Source: Nonlabens ulvanivorans
Lineage (GTDB): Bacteria; Bacteroidota; Bacteroidia; Flavobacteriales; Flavobacteriaceae
Assembly (NCBI RefSeq): GCF_000732625.1
Contig: NZ_JPJI01000032.1
Coordinates: 992,001-1,056,000, forward strand
Direction of reading: 5' to 3'
Length of the DNA: 64,000 bases
In this document: in pieces, positions 26,630-35,305 of the stretch
Layout of the letters: each line of letters starts with the position of its first letter
How positions within the stretch are numbered: the stretch's first letter is position 1
Position numbers and translations under genes: made by a program
Notes under the pieces: model-generated
Databases searched by the model: none
What the model was told of the DNA's origin: nothing
Seen by the model: the letters and a program-made list of their open reading frames with translations, nothing else

Positions 26630-28015
26630 CTATTTACTCATTGCAGTAAAATGTTTGTAAAAATGCGGTATGGTCTCAATACCTTTAAGGTAGTTCCATA
26701 TACCAAAATGCTCATTAGGTGAATGGATAGCATCACTGTCCAGCCCAAAGCCCATAAGTATAGATTTGGAGTTTAATTCTTTCTCAAAAAGAGCAACAAT
26801 AGGAATAGAGCCACCACTGCGTTGCGGTATAGGCGTTTTCCCAAATGTATCTTCGTATGCTGCACTTGCAGCGCGATAACCTAATGAATCGATAGGTGTT
26901 ACATAAGCAGTACCACCGTGATGCGGATTTACTTTAACCTTTACACTTGCCGGAGCAATACTTTCAAAGTGCTTCTGAAATAATTCTGTTATCTCGTGCC
27001 AGTTCTGGTCTGGTACTAGTCGCATTGATATTTTTGCAAATGCTTTACTAGCAATTACTGTTTTTGCTCCTTCACCAGTATATCCACCCCAAATTCCATT
27101 AACATCCAGTGTAGGTCTTATACTGTTACGTTCATTAGTGGTATATCCTTTCTCACCATGCTCTGCTGTAATGTCTAAAGCTTTGTTGTAAGCCTCTTGA
27201 GAGAATGGCGCTTTAGCCATTTCGGCACGCTCTTCTTTGCTTAATTCTTCTACCTTATCATAAAATCCAGGAATAGTGATGTGATTATTTTCATCATGTA
27301 ACTGAGCAATCATATCACATAAAATATTGATAGGGTTTGCAACAGCACCACCATAAAGACCTGAGTGTAAGTCACGATTAGGACCAGTAACTTCTACCTC
27401 TACATAGCTTAAGCCACGCAAGCCAGTTGTAATACTAGGGACATCTTTTGCTATCATTCCTGTATCAGAAATTAGAATCACGTCGTTAGCTAGCTTTTCA
27501 CGATTACGTTCTAAAAACCAACCTAAAGACTCGCTACCAACTTCTTCTTCACCTTCGATCATAAATTTCACGTTACATGGTAGCTCATTATTGGCTGTCA
27601 TGTATTCCATGGCCTTGACATGCATGTACATTTGACCTTTATCATCACAGGCACCACGCGCAAAGATGGCACCATCTGGATGTAGTTCTGTATTTTTAAT
27701 AACTGGTTCAAATGGAGGACTGTCCCAAAGCTCTACTGGATCTGGCGGTTGAACGTCGTAATGACCGTAAACTAGAACGGTAGGTAAGTTTTTATCTATT
27801 ATTTTTTCTCCATAAACTATAGGATATCCAGGAGTTTCACAAATTTCAACATGATCGCAGCCAGCTTTTACTAAAGAGGTTTTAATAGCCTCACTGGTTT
27901 TAATAACATCCTTCTTATAAGCCGGATCAGCACTGATAGAAGGGATTTTAAGTAAATCTATCAGTTCATTTATGAATCGATCTTTGTGTTGATCAACATA
28001 AGTTTTAGTATTCAT
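26630..28015 (-). CDS. M20 family dipeptidase
   Basis: A 461-residue cytosolic zinc dipeptidase (CNDP/PepV-like group of M20). Metal-binding motifs are visible: YGHYDVQP near residue 83, ARGACDDKGQM near 113, EGEEEVGSESL near 145, SDTGMI near 170 and a final HSPNEHFG near 430. The central dimerisation domain includes LRGLSYVEVEVTGPNRDLHSG. The ATG at 28015 (MNTKTYV) is preferred to one three codons upstream. It is encoded alone, opposite a tRNA gene. Confidence 0.9.
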   Translation of the reverse strand: MNTKTYVDQHKDRFINELIDLLKIPSISADPAYKKDVIKTSEAIKTSLVKAGCDHVEICETPGYPIVYGEKIIDKNLPTVLVYGHYDVQPPDPVELWDSPPFEPVIKNTELHPDGAIFARGACDDKGQMYMHVKAMEYMTANNELPCNVKFMIEGEEEVGSESLGWFLERNREKLANDVILISDTGMIAKDVPSITTGLRGLSYVEVEVTGPNRDLHSGLYGGAVANPINILCDMIAQLHDENNHITIPGFYDKVEELSKEERAEMAKAPFSQEAYNKALDITAEHGEKGYTTNERNSIRPTLDVNGIWGGYTGEGAKTVIASKAFAKISMRLVPDQNWHEITELFQKHFESIAPASVKVKVNPHHGGTAYVTPIDSLGYRAASAAYEDTFGKTPIPQRSGGSIPIVALFEKELNSKSILMGFGLDSDAIHSPNEHFGIWNYLKGIETIPHFYKHFTAMSK

Positions 28016-28070
28016 GTGTTGCAAATTTTAGGTAAAGATAAGAAAGGTGTAATTTTTATTTCAGAAAGAA

Positions 28071-28100
28071 TTTGTAATATCTGAAAAGTGTGTATATTTG
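28071..28100 (+). promoter_or_regulatory. Promoter of tRNA-Leu
   Basis: TTTG (28071-28074), 18 bases, TATATTTG (28093-28100): both core elements match the Bacteroidota consensus. The tRNA begins 27 bases downstream. Confidence 0.8.
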
Positions 28101-28126
28101 CCGTCCCAAATAGGGATTACCAGAAT

Positions 28127-28208
28127 GCGGATGTGATGGAACTGGTAGACATGCTAGACTTAGGATCTAGTGCTTCACGGCGTGCAGGTTCGATTCCTGT
28201 CATCCGCA
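28127..28208 (+). tRNA. tRNA-Leu (UAG)
   Basis: An 82-base class II tRNA. The acceptor stem GCGGATG pairs with CATCCGC, discriminator A, and CCA is not encoded. The anticodon stem CTAGA/TCTAG encloses the loop CTTAGGA, giving anticodon TAG. A long variable arm (around TGCTTCACGGCGT) and GGTTCGATTCC T-loop confirm leucine. A terminator follows directly. Confidence 0.95.
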
Positions 28209-28211
28209 CAT

Positions 28212-28243
28212 AAAAAGCTCTTCAGAAATGAAGAGCTTTTTTT
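28212..28243 (+). terminator. Terminator after tRNA-Leu
   Basis: Stem AAAAAGCTCTTCA / TGAAGAGCTTTTT with a GAAA tetraloop and T run. Confidence 0.92.
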
Positions 28244-28250
28244 ATGGCTT

Positions 28251-29327
28251 TTACTTTATGAATCCTCTCAGCTTTTTATAGATAAAAGCATTGGTTTTAA
28301 TACCGTATAAAGAGATCAGACATACTATTATTATAAAAAGTATGGCGCCCATGGCTGCTTGATATGGGTTAAGTGTTTTACCTATAATTTGCGACAGTCC
28401 AATTCCGGTAAGGCTTCCATAGATTATTACAAAGTGTACGACATATATAGATAAGGTTTTTTGACCGATCTTAAATATCATTTGGTTTTTCACAAATCGT
28501 TCTAGTGCATAAAAAATACCTAGTAAGATAAGCACATTGCCTAAACGTGTAAATAGGTAGTTATAATAAGCTACTTCTTTTAGAATTTTTATATCGCTCC
28601 ATCGATACATCCACATTAAAAATTGAGATGAATTATAAATCAATAATGCGCCTATAATGATGAGGCCAGATACTAAAATGGGTTTGAACTTCTCATTTCC
28701 TACATATCTATAAAATAAAGACGCAATAAAGGCTCCTATCGACATGTATCCAAGCCATGGTAAAATGGTAAAGATAGATCCATTAGACTTGCTTAAATAG
28801 TTTGCAAACACTAATGGTATGCCTGTAGTGTCTAATTCCCTATACCACGGTTCCATAATAAATATGGAAATCCCTAAAATAAGCATGAGAATAGAGAAGA
28901 TTAAAGATTTTTTAAACGTTAGATAGTAAATACCGACGGTTATAATAATCGAGAGACCTATACATTGTAAGACATCAATTACTAAAAAATAAGTTCTAAA
29001 AGAGCCAGTAATCCATTCAAAAATCGGAGCCCTTAAACCATAACCTATGGCTATAAGTAATAATCCACGTAGTAATCCCTTGCGTATACGTTCTGGTGCC
29101 TGGCCTTTTTTCTTGGATTTCATTAACAGATAAGTGAAAATTATTCCAGATATAGTAAAAAAAGTGGGAGCTGTAATTCCTCTAAAATAACTCCATATTT
29201 GAAATATAGTGCTGTCGGTATCACGGTATTCTGGCGCAAGTAGTGTGTCTATAAAATGACCTTGCAACATCATTATTATAGCAAATGCACGCACAGCATC
29301 TATAAAAAAAAGGCGATTTGTTTTCAA
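28251..29327 (-). CDS. DUF1624/heparan-alpha-glucosaminide acetyltransferase-like membrane protein
   Basis: A 358-residue protein with about ten hydrophobic helices. The N-terminal RLFFIDAVRAFAIIMMLQGH and ITAPTFFTISGIIFTYLL are the conserved opening of the DUF1624/HGSNAT-like transmembrane acyltransferases. The His at about residue 23 would be in the expected active region. It probably moves acyl groups onto a cell-surface sugar or lipid; the substrate is unknown. It is a single gene with no clear operon partner. Confidence 0.75.
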   Translation of the reverse strand: MKTNRLFFIDAVRAFAIIMMLQGHFIDTLLAPEYRDTDSTIFQIWSYFRGITAPTFFTISGIIFTYLLMKSKKKGQAPERIRKGLLRGLLLIAIGYGLRAPIFEWITGSFRTYFLVIDVLQCIGLSIIITVGIYYLTFKKSLIFSILMLILGISIFIMEPWYRELDTTGIPLVFANYLSKSNGSIFTILPWLGYMSIGAFIASLFYRYVGNEKFKPILVSGLIIIGALLIYNSSQFLMWMYRWSDIKILKEVAYYNYLFTRLGNVLILLGIFYALERFVKNQMIFKIGQKTLSIYVVHFVIIYGSLTGIGLSQIIGKTLNPYQAAMGAILFIIIVCLISLYGIKTNAFIYKKLRGFIK

Positions 29328-29363
29328 TCTAGTTAGTTGGTCATGTAAAACTAGGTTTTATTT

Positions 29364-29396
29364 CATAAAAAAAAAGCAGCTGTGATAACTGCTTTT
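29364..29396 (-). terminator. Terminator of the small lipoprotein gene
   Basis: On the minus strand AAAAGCAG, a 9-base loop and CTGCTTTT, running into a long T stretch, 23 bases after the stop of the lipoprotein gene. Confidence 0.75.
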
Positions 29397-29418
29397 CAAA
29401 ATGGTGTGATAAGAATTA

Positions 29419-29649
29419 CTAGTTGTCGGTTTTGACTTTTTCTACATCACCGTTTTCATCATATTTTATTTTGGCCTCACTGCCATCTTCATTTTCTATT
29501 TTGATTTTGTCCTCTTTCACTTTCATGTCATCAGCATTCTCGATAAGATCTTCTGCTTTTTCTTCAGCAGTTTCGGCTTCATTTCTACAAGCTATTAAAG
29601 AAATAGAAAATAATAATATCAGTAAGGTTTTTTGAATAGGATTCTTCAT
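29419..29649 (-). CDS. Small acidic lipoprotein
   Basis: A 76-residue lipoprotein with a lipobox (SISLIAC, Cys about 21) followed by a highly charged Glu/Lys/Asp region (ETAEEKAEDLIENADDMKVK). It resembles short, charged envelope lipoproteins found widely in Flavobacteriaceae; no function known. The coding call rests on the signal, lipobox and a matching terminator. Confidence 0.7.
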   Translation of the reverse strand: MKNPIQKTLLILLFSISLIACRNEAETAEEKAEDLIENADDMKVKEDKIKIENEDGSEAKIKYDENGDVEKVKTDN

Positions 29650-29922
29650 AACAGTTTAGTTTTAATGGTTATTGTGAATAATCTAATTGTTTTAATCTGT
29701 AAAACGCAAAAAATTAAGTTAATAAATAAGAATCATTATGATGCTTACATCTGAATAAGAAAAATAGTAGGGATAATGTAGATAAAACCTTTGTAAAACA
29801 AAAAAGCCTCTCCTATTCGGAAAAGCTTCTCAAAAAGTGTCTGTTGACACCTTCTCAAGTCCTCAATTATTTTAGAGGACACACAACTTGAATTGTTATT
29901 CTCAACAATTGTTGAAAAAAAG
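29650..29922 (-). other. tRNA-Asp trailer region with three hairpins
   Basis: This 273-base gap has no convincing gene. Downstream of tRNA-Asp on the minus strand there are hairpins at 29859-29880 (GTCCTC/GAGGAC), 29837-29850 (GTGTC/GACAC) and an imperfect 10-bp stem at 29804-29828 followed by TTTTTTG, which could be the terminator of the tRNA transcript. A 12-base palindrome CAACAATTGTTG (29903-29914) adjoins the tRNA 3' end. Confidence 0.5.
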
Positions 29923-29996
29923 CGGTCTGGACGGGATTCGAACCCGCGACCCCATGCGTGACAGGCATGTATTCTAACCAGCTGAACTACCAGACC
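29923..29996 (-). tRNA. tRNA-Asp (GUC)
   Basis: A 74-base tRNA on the minus strand. The acceptor stem GGTCTGG pairs with CCAGACC, discriminator G, CCA not encoded. The anticodon stem CATGC/GCATG encloses CTGTCAC, giving anticodon GTC. The D-arm GTTCAGCTGGTTAGAAT and the T-arm GGGTTCGAATCCC are canonical. Confidence 0.95.
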
Positions 29997-30042
29997 GTGT
30001 TCCTTGTTGAACGTCGCTTCCACATTTCTGCGTTAGCGGATG

Positions 30043-30072
30043 CAAATATACTTTTACTTTTAACAAACACAA
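30043..30072 (-). promoter_or_regulatory. Promoter of tRNA-Asp
   Basis: On the minus strand TTG (30072-30070), 19 bases, TATATTTG (30050-30043), about 47 bases before the tRNA. Confidence 0.75.
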
Positions 30073-30101
30073 GTACTTTTTGAAAAATATTTCAATTTTT
30101 T

Positions 30102-30136
30102 TTTGACCATGTTTAAAATAGAACGATTTACCTTTG
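30102..30136 (+). promoter_or_regulatory. Promoter of the HAD phosphatase gene
   Basis: TTTG (30102-30105), 23 bases, TACCTTTG (30129-30136). The spacing is at the upper limit of the usual range. Its position excludes the upstream ATG at 30103 and supports the start at 30154. Confidence 0.6.
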
Positions 30137-30153
30137 TTTTTCAACTACATACG

Positions 30154-30957
30154 ATGATACAACTTCTTGCCTCAGATATAGACGGAACCTTACTAGATAG
30201 CGATCGATTTCTATCAGCACGTACTTTACAGGCTTTTAATAAGGCAAATCAATTGCCAGTCATTCTTATTTCTGCTCGCATGCCGCAAGCTATGTACTAT
30301 TTACAAGATGCTTTAAAAAGAAGGGAAATGCCTATTGTTTGTTACAATGGTGCACTCGTCCTTGATCAACAAAAACAGCTTTATAGTACCACAATACCTT
30401 ATATCGATATTGAGAACATAGCTCGTATCGCTATGGAACATGACCTTCATTGTAGTTTGTATAGAAATGATGAGTGGTTTGTACCTCAAATGGATTACTG
30501 GGCAGATCGCGAGGTAAATAATACTCGTGTCACTCCTCAAGTACAAAATATAGAAACGACTTTAGCATACTTTAAAGAAACCCAGCAATTGGGCGGTGCT
30601 CATAAAATAATGTTGATGGGCGATAGTGATGCTATGGATTCCGCTTTCGCGAAAGCGGGAAATTTACCATCACAGTTACATCTTTACCGATCTAAGGATA
30701 CCTACACAGAAATCTCACCACTTGAAATTTCTAAAAAATCTGCATTGGAATTACTAATTAAAGAATGTTTCCCGGAAGTAAAAGTAGAGAATGTTGCTGC
30801 CTTTGGCGATAATTACAATGATGTAGAAATGATTGCTGGAGTAGGGCACGGAGTTGCTGTAGACAATGCAAGAGATGAAGTAAAAGCTGTTGCAAACTAT
30901 CATACCGGCCATCATAAAAAAGATGGTGTGGCACAATGGATTGAGAAATTTATATAA
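30154..30957 (+). CDS. Cof-type HAD-family phosphatase
   Basis: A 267-residue cytosolic phosphatase of the Cof/YidA type. Motif I is SDIDGTLLD at about residues 6-14, motif II ILISARMP near 40, motif III lysine in the KKSALELL segment, and motif IV VAAFGDNYNDVEMI near 218-231. A C2 cap lies between motifs II and III. Likely substrates are sugar phosphates or flavin/pyridoxal phosphates; specificity cannot be predicted. Palindrome copy 8 lies in the cap and is read as AFAKA. Confidence 0.9.
   Translation: MIQLLASDIDGTLLDSDRFLSARTLQAFNKANQLPVILISARMPQAMYYLQDALKRREMPIVCYNGALVLDQQKQLYSTTIPYIDIENIARIAMEHDLHCSLYRNDEWFVPQMDYWADREVNNTRVTPQVQNIETTLAYFKETQQLGGAHKIMLMGDSDAMDSAFAKAGNLPSQLHLYRSKDTYTEISPLEISKKSALELLIKECFPEVKVENVAAFGDNYNDVEMIAGVGHGVAVDNARDEVKAVANYHTGHHKKDGVAQWIEKFI
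30643..30656. repeat. GCTTTCGCGAAAGC palindrome, copy 8 (in HAD gene)
   Basis: Perfect 14-mer flanked by CC and GG, read as AFAKA. Confidence 0.95.
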
Positions 30958-30963
30958 AAAAGA

Positions 30964-30996
30964 AAAGGCGAAACTCTTTAAAAGAGTAACGCCTTC
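30964..30996 (-). terminator. Hairpin terminator between HAD gene and collagen-like gene
   Basis: A two-part stem (AAGGCG/CGCCTT and ACTCTTT/AAAGAGT). On the minus strand it is followed by TTTTCTTTTTT, so it mainly serves the collagen-like gene but may work both ways. Confidence 0.7.
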
Positions 30997-31039
30997 TCCA
31001 CCTCAAATGATGACATTTGAATCCCTGAGCAGGATAATT

Positions 31040-31570
31040 TTATTCTATAGTAATAATGTCTTGAGTTGTCAAACCTGCAAGATTCATTACCGAGTCGTAA
31101 TCTGTGATGTCCAGTAATGAACTAGAAGCAAGGTCAACTGGTAGAATTACAATTCTAAAAGTTTGATTGTCCAAATCTCCAGGAGCTAAGTCGTTAAAAT
31201 CAAATGTGCTAGGAGCATCCAAAAAGATGGTTGCATCTCCATTAGTGGCGTCATAATTATATTGAAATTCACCAAAATCTGTATAAACCGTTTGTGGTAA
31301 TAGTCTCCACACGTCTACGGTACCGCCGTTATTACCTGGAACTTCATCCCACAGGATATAAATTAATGTCATATCTGTATCAAAGACCTCGATATTATTC
31401 GGATACACGACAAATTCTTCATAATCCGGTGCTGTAAAGTTTGTTGTAATCTCAAATGATTGGGCAACAATATTTGTTCCATCTAGTCCATCAAATCCTG
31501 GAGGACCTTGTGGACCTTCACAAGAAATAAATACTACGGCTAGTGTAAAAAGTAAAGCTAGTTTTTTCAT
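31040..31570 (-). CDS. Lipoprotein with short collagen-like segment
   Basis: A 176-residue lipoprotein. The lipobox (AVVFISC, Cys 17) is followed at once by GPQGPPGFDGLDG, four Gly-X-Y triplets. The rest is a Thr/Asp-rich beta-structured domain (DMTLIYILWDEVPG, VDVWRLLPQTVYT, FRIVILPVDL). Similar flavobacterial proteins are often mislabelled in databases as a dehydrogenase; nothing here supports an enzyme. An outer-membrane or surface role is inferred. Confidence 0.7.
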   Translation of the reverse strand: MKKLALLFTLAVVFISCEGPQGPPGFDGLDGTNIVAQSFEITTNFTAPDYEEFVVYPNNIEVFDTDMTLIYILWDEVPGNNGGTVDVWRLLPQTVYTDFGEFQYNYDATNGDATIFLDAPSTFDFNDLAPGDLDNQTFRIVILPVDLASSSLLDITDYDSVMNLAGLTTQDIITIE

Positions 31571-31620
31571 AATAAGGATATTTCTATGGTTCTTTCAATA
31601 ACCTTGCCTAATTTTAGAAA

Positions 31621-32760
31621 ATGAAGAATAATTTAATAATTATCGTCTCTTTATTGATTTCGGTAGTCGCTATAGCTCAGTTAGATAAAGGTGATGAGTT
31701 AGCACAAACAGGTAACTGGAAAGCAGCCATAACCGCATATCAAAATGCACCATTTGACGCGATTCAGCAATTTAAACTGGCGCAGGCTTACATTCAATTA
31801 GGGAATAATGCAAAGTCTATAACTTACTATAGGGCTGGTTTTGCCTTAGACAGCACCGCAATTAAACCTATGTATGAATATGGTAAGCTATTGGTTAATA
31901 GTCAGCAATCTGTTGATGCCATACCGGTATTTAATTTACTGATAGAACGAGATTCTACAAATGCCAGTTTCCATTACTACTTAGGTGAAGCTTGGTCTGG
32001 TTTAAATCAGGTTAATAATGCTATTATAGCCTATCAAAAAGCTTTGTCATTAAATGAAGATTATCGTGCAGCAAGACTAGATTTAATAAAGAATTTAATT
32101 CAAAAGCGTGAGTTTTCCAAGGCTATTAAATTTGCAAAGCAAAGCATCGCAGCAGACTCTACTGATGTGAAAATGAATAGTTATCTAGCTCAAGCTTACA
32201 TGAATTCAAAATGGTACGATAAAGCAATTCCTGTTTTTGAAAGGTTATTTGAACTTGGTAATGATACAGAGTATAATCGAAATGGGCTTGCTTTTTCTTA
32301 CTACAGCACGAGCCAATATGAAAAGTCTATTGAGAATTATAAAGTCTATGTTGAAGAGTATAATGATAAAGAAGCCTCTGTATTTTTCAATATGTCCGTA
32401 GCCTACATGAGAATTGAAAAATATACTGAATCTATTGAAGCTATAGAAAAAGCAATTGCTATTAGAAGACCTGTATTAGATAAAGAATATGTGCAACTTG
32501 CAGCGGTCCATGCACGTAATGAAGATATAAGGAATGCATTTTATGCCTTAAAAGCTGCGCAAAAAGAACGAGCAGATGACGCAATGATCAATTATCAACT
32601 CGCCATCGCCGCAGATCGATATTTTAAAGATAAAAACAGCATCATACCGTATTATGAAAACTACCTAGAAATACATGGTAAGAAAAGTCCATATGGAACT
32701 CTAGCCTCAGAGCGACTTGCAGATTTAAAGGAAGCTATTTTCATGAATGGCGACGATTAG
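31621..32760 (+). CDS. Exported tetratricopeptide-repeat protein
   Basis: A 379-residue protein with a signal peptide (MKNNLIIIVSLLISVVAIAQ) and eight or so TPR units from about residue 22 to 350 (for example AITAYQNAP, AIIAYQKALSLNEDYRAAR, SIENYKVYVEEYND, SIEAIEKAIAIRRP). TPR proteins act as scaffolds for protein complexes; in this phylum periplasmic TPR proteins often serve envelope assembly. The partner is unknown. The next gene follows after 21 bases and is probably cotranscribed. Confidence 0.82.
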   Translation: MKNNLIIIVSLLISVVAIAQLDKGDELAQTGNWKAAITAYQNAPFDAIQQFKLAQAYIQLGNNAKSITYYRAGFALDSTAIKPMYEYGKLLVNSQQSVDAIPVFNLLIERDSTNASFHYYLGEAWSGLNQVNNAIIAYQKALSLNEDYRAARLDLIKNLIQKREFSKAIKFAKQSIAADSTDVKMNSYLAQAYMNSKWYDKAIPVFERLFELGNDTEYNRNGLAFSYYSTSQYEKSIENYKVYVEEYNDKEASVFFNMSVAYMRIEKYTESIEAIEKAIAIRRPVLDKEYVQLAAVHARNEDIRNAFYALKAAQKERADDAMINYQLAIAADRYFKDKNSIIPYYENYLEIHGKKSPYGTLASERLADLKEAIFMNGDD

Positions 32761-32781
32761 AAAAATGGTACTTTTACAACC

Positions 32782-33282
32782 ATGATGCGATTAACTATCT
32801 TACTGGTAATCATGATAGGTGCTATTACAGCATCTTGTCGCACCGAAGTGCAAAAAAAGCAAGAAGCTTCTCAACTTGCCCAAAAAAGATTTCAAGAAAT
32901 AGACCTTTCTCAACCTGATAAATATCCGCTATTTGATGGTTGTGGAGAGTTAGATAATGCCGCAAATTGCTTTTTTGAAAAACTACAAGAACAAGTAGTG
33001 CTCAAATTAAACGACCATCACTTACAGTTTGAGATGAGTCAACGGGATAGTGTAATGGTTCAATTGCTAGTAGATAAGAAAGGTAATATTAGTTATCAAG
33101 GACTGCAATCTGACGCTGTTAATGATAGAGAAAGATCAATCGATTCTTTATTAAGGGTTAGGCTACAGCATATTTGCAAAATAGAACCTGCATATAAGCA
33201 AAACGTACCTGTTAATTCTTCATACTTACTTCCAGTAATTTTAAAACCAGCTACAGTTCAACCTGACGATCTTTCCAACTAG
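32782..33282 (+). CDS. Lipoprotein related to TonB-like C-terminal domains
   Basis: A 166-residue protein with a lipobox (IGAITASC). YPLFDGCGELDNAANCFFEKL, read in two parts, resembles the conserved Cys-containing start of flavobacterial energy-transducer/TonB-like C-terminal domains (P-x-gC ... CF), and VMVQLLVDKKGNI fits the following strand. The full TonB fold and a proline-rich linker are missing, so a partial or diverged TonB-like domain is a guess. Its 3' end overlaps the convergent glycosyltransferase gene by 32 bases. Confidence 0.6.
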   Translation: MMRLTILLVIMIGAITASCRTEVQKKQEASQLAQKRFQEIDLSQPDKYPLFDGCGELDNAANCFFEKLQEQVVLKLNDHHLQFEMSQRDSVMVQLLVDKKGNISYQGLQSDAVNDRERSIDSLLRVRLQHICKIEPAYKQNVPVNSSYLLPVILKPATVQPDDLSN

Positions 33283-34390
33283 GTTTACTGAGACTTTTAA
33301 GCGCAATCGAGATCACTACAATGGGATAGATGACTAGCTGCGGCAATAAGTAGATAGGCCACTTTGTATTACTGAAAAACCTATTTCCTGTAAATATGAC
33401 GATGACGTCCACAACTATTTTTATGATTAAAACGATGAAAAATTGAGCGTTATTTAGCCAGTTTAAAAACCATAAAAATGGTGCGAGTATAAAAAGTAAG
33501 TTCATCATCAAAACTTGAAAACTCACTAATTTATTTAAGGTGCTCTTTGTTGATTTTCCTTTTTGGGACCATCGTACCCGTTGATGGATCATTTCTTTCC
33601 AACTAGATTTAGGAAACGTTTTTACGACAGCGTCTTGTGATTTTAAATAAGAGCATTTTAATACATCTTCTGCAGCCAGTTTTTCTAGTAAAAAAATGTC
33701 ATCACCACTAGATATGTGATCATTACCTAAATAACCATTTACCTCTTGAAAAGCGGTTTTTGTAAACGACATGTTAGCACCATTACACATAAAAGGTTGT
33801 CTTATTGAAAAACCACCTATGGTTGTCATTTGTAAGGCAACCATCTCACTGTGTTGTAGTTGAGATAAAAGATTATTTGAATGAGTCATTTCTACAGGAC
33901 CAGCAATAAAGTGAAGATCCGGCAAGAGTTGATAATGTTTTTCATAAGCCATTAACCATCGTTGAGGTAGATTAACATCTGCATCGGTACAAATGATATG
34001 TTCATGCTTTGCAATTTCTAGAGCTTGGGTGATGCCATCTTTTTTAGCGCTTTTAGAAACAGGAATTCGTTCTAATAATTGAACAGTAATGTCATTATTG
34101 TCAGTAATGAATTTTTCTAAAATACTAAGGCTCGAATCGCTTGAATCATCGTTGATGAATAAAAACTCTACGCGATTGAAATCAAATTTTAATTGGGAAA
34201 TACTTAATAATAAAGCAGGCAAATTGTGATCCTCATTTCTATAATTGATAATGATACTGAAGCTAAAATCATTACTCACACTAGGTTTACTAGCTCGATG
34301 AGGTCTTGCTTTATAAGTAAAACCTTCTAGGACTAGTCCTAAAATCACAAATAAATAACCTAGCGATATGACTATGATGATAAACATCAT
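33251..34390 (-). CDS. Membrane-associated family 2 glycosyltransferase
   Basis: A 379-residue GT-A fold glycosyltransferase with an N-terminal helix (IIIVISLGYLFVILGLVL) and C-terminal helices (LLFILAPFLWFLNWL, FIVLIIKIVVDVIVIF). The catalytic features are IIINYRNEDHNLPALL, FINDDSSD, CTDADVNLP, SSGDDIFLLEKL and HQRVRWSQKGK (the QxxRW motif of processive-type enzymes). The sugar and acceptor are unknown. Its start overlaps the flippase-like gene's stop by 4 bases, so the two form a glycolipid-type pair. Confidence 0.85.
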   Translation of the reverse strand: MMFIIIVISLGYLFVILGLVLEGFTYKARPHRASKPSVSNDFSFSIIINYRNEDHNLPALLLSISQLKFDFNRVEFLFINDDSSDSSLSILEKFITDNNDITVQLLERIPVSKSAKKDGITQALEIAKHEHIICTDADVNLPQRWLMAYEKHYQLLPDLHFIAGPVEMTHSNNLLSQLQHSEMVALQMTTIGGFSIRQPFMCNGANMSFTKTAFQEVNGYLGNDHISSGDDIFLLEKLAAEDVLKCSYLKSQDAVVKTFPKSSWKEMIHQRVRWSQKGKSTKSTLNKLVSFQVLMMNLLFILAPFLWFLNWLNNAQFFIVLIIKIVVDVIVIFTGNRFFSNTKWPIYLLPQLVIYPIVVISIALKSLSKPSWKDRQVEL

Positions 34391-35286
34391 AAGGTTTTTA
34401 ATTTTTTAAAAGGTATCAATATACAACCCAATAATGTAGGGAATAGTGTGTTTGTCAACCATATTAACGTGGTCGCAATAACGATAGGTGATTGTAAAAT
34501 ACCACCGTTAAAAATCATATCAGCTACGGCCCATTTTACAGGTATATCAAATATTTGAAACATGGGAATTATTGAAACTGCGAGATAATTTAGTGCGATA
34601 TTATCTAACCATGTCAGTAATGCAATGTCAGATTTAATGAGTTGCAACATGATTAACCAATTACTTGCAAAAAACAAATATCTTAATAACGACAAGGCGA
34701 TGGTTTGTTTCCATAATTTAAATGTCACATCCTTGAGGTGCCAGTGATCACTCAAATATTGATAGAAAGCATAAATAACAGCTAAACAGACTATGCCTGT
34801 TATGGCTAAAATTAATGTACCATAAAATTCTTTTTTAATATAAAAAAGCAATCCTATAAGCCCCAAAAATACCGTAACTATCATCTGACATAGATTACCT
34901 AGAAACACTCTACTCAAAATAGATTTCCGATCATCTCGCTCATAAAACAACGCTTTATAAGCAAATTCGCCTGCTCTTAATGGTGTGATAAAACTTGCCG
35001 CTTGAGCAGTGAGACTTTGTATTATGCTTTCGCGAAAGCGTATTTCTTCAATATCCTTAACTAATACTTGCCATTTTTTACTTTCCACTAGCCAGCTTGT
35101 CAAGCTTAATAATAACATCAATCCAATAGAGTAAAATGGAATTTCTTTTAAATAAAAAAGTATGCTATCCATTCTTACTGGTCTATCAGTCCACTGAAAA
35201 TAGAGCAGTGTTATACAGCCAATGAACACCAGAATCTTAATAGATGGAGCGAGGAATTGCTTAGCTTTGTGCCAGGTGCTAGTCAT
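34387..35286 (-). CDS. Flippase-like integral membrane protein (lysylphosphatidylglycerol synthase TM type)
   Basis: A 299-residue protein with about eight helices. SLTAQAASFITPLRAGEFAYKALFY is the conserved loop (QAASFITPLRAGE) of the LPG-synthase-transmembrane/flippase-like family. It lacks the aminoacyl transferase domain. It may move or bind a lipid-linked sugar made by the coupled glycosyltransferase; this is inference from gene order. The ATG at 35286 (MTSTWHKAK) is chosen; longer starts would run into ruvC. Palindrome copy 9 is read as RFRES just before the conserved loop. Confidence 0.75.
   Translation of the reverse strand: MTSTWHKAKQFLAPSIKILVFIGCITLLYFQWTDRPVRMDSILFYLKEIPFYSIGLMLLLSLTSWLVESKKWQVLVKDIEEIRFRESIIQSLTAQAASFITPLRAGEFAYKALFYERDDRKSILSRVFLGNLCQMIVTVFLGLIGLLFYIKKEFYGTLILAITGIVCLAVIYAFYQYLSDHWHLKDVTFKLWKQTIALSLLRYLFFASNWLIMLQLIKSDIALLTWLDNIALNYLAVSIIPMFQIFDIPVKWAVADMIFNGGILQSPIVIATTLIWLTNTLFPTLLGCILIPFKKLKTL
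35026..35039. repeat. GCTTTCGCGAAAGC palindrome, copy 9 (in flippase-like gene)
   Basis: Perfect 14-mer, minus-strand reading RFRES. Confidence 0.95.
35262..35269 (+). promoter_or_regulatory. Candidate -7 box of ruvC
   Basis: TAGCTTTG matches TAnnTTTG and lies inside the 5' end of the divergent flippase-like gene, 37 bases before the ruvC TTG. No good -33 is seen. Confidence 0.4.
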
Positions 35287-35305
35287 AGCCCGAAAAATAC
35301 AACAA

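Noticed and set aside
31040-31570. Annotation of the collagen-like lipoprotein as dihydrolipoamide dehydrogenase
   Set aside because: There is no FAD/NAD motif; the name is a known mislabel for similar flavobacterial proteins.
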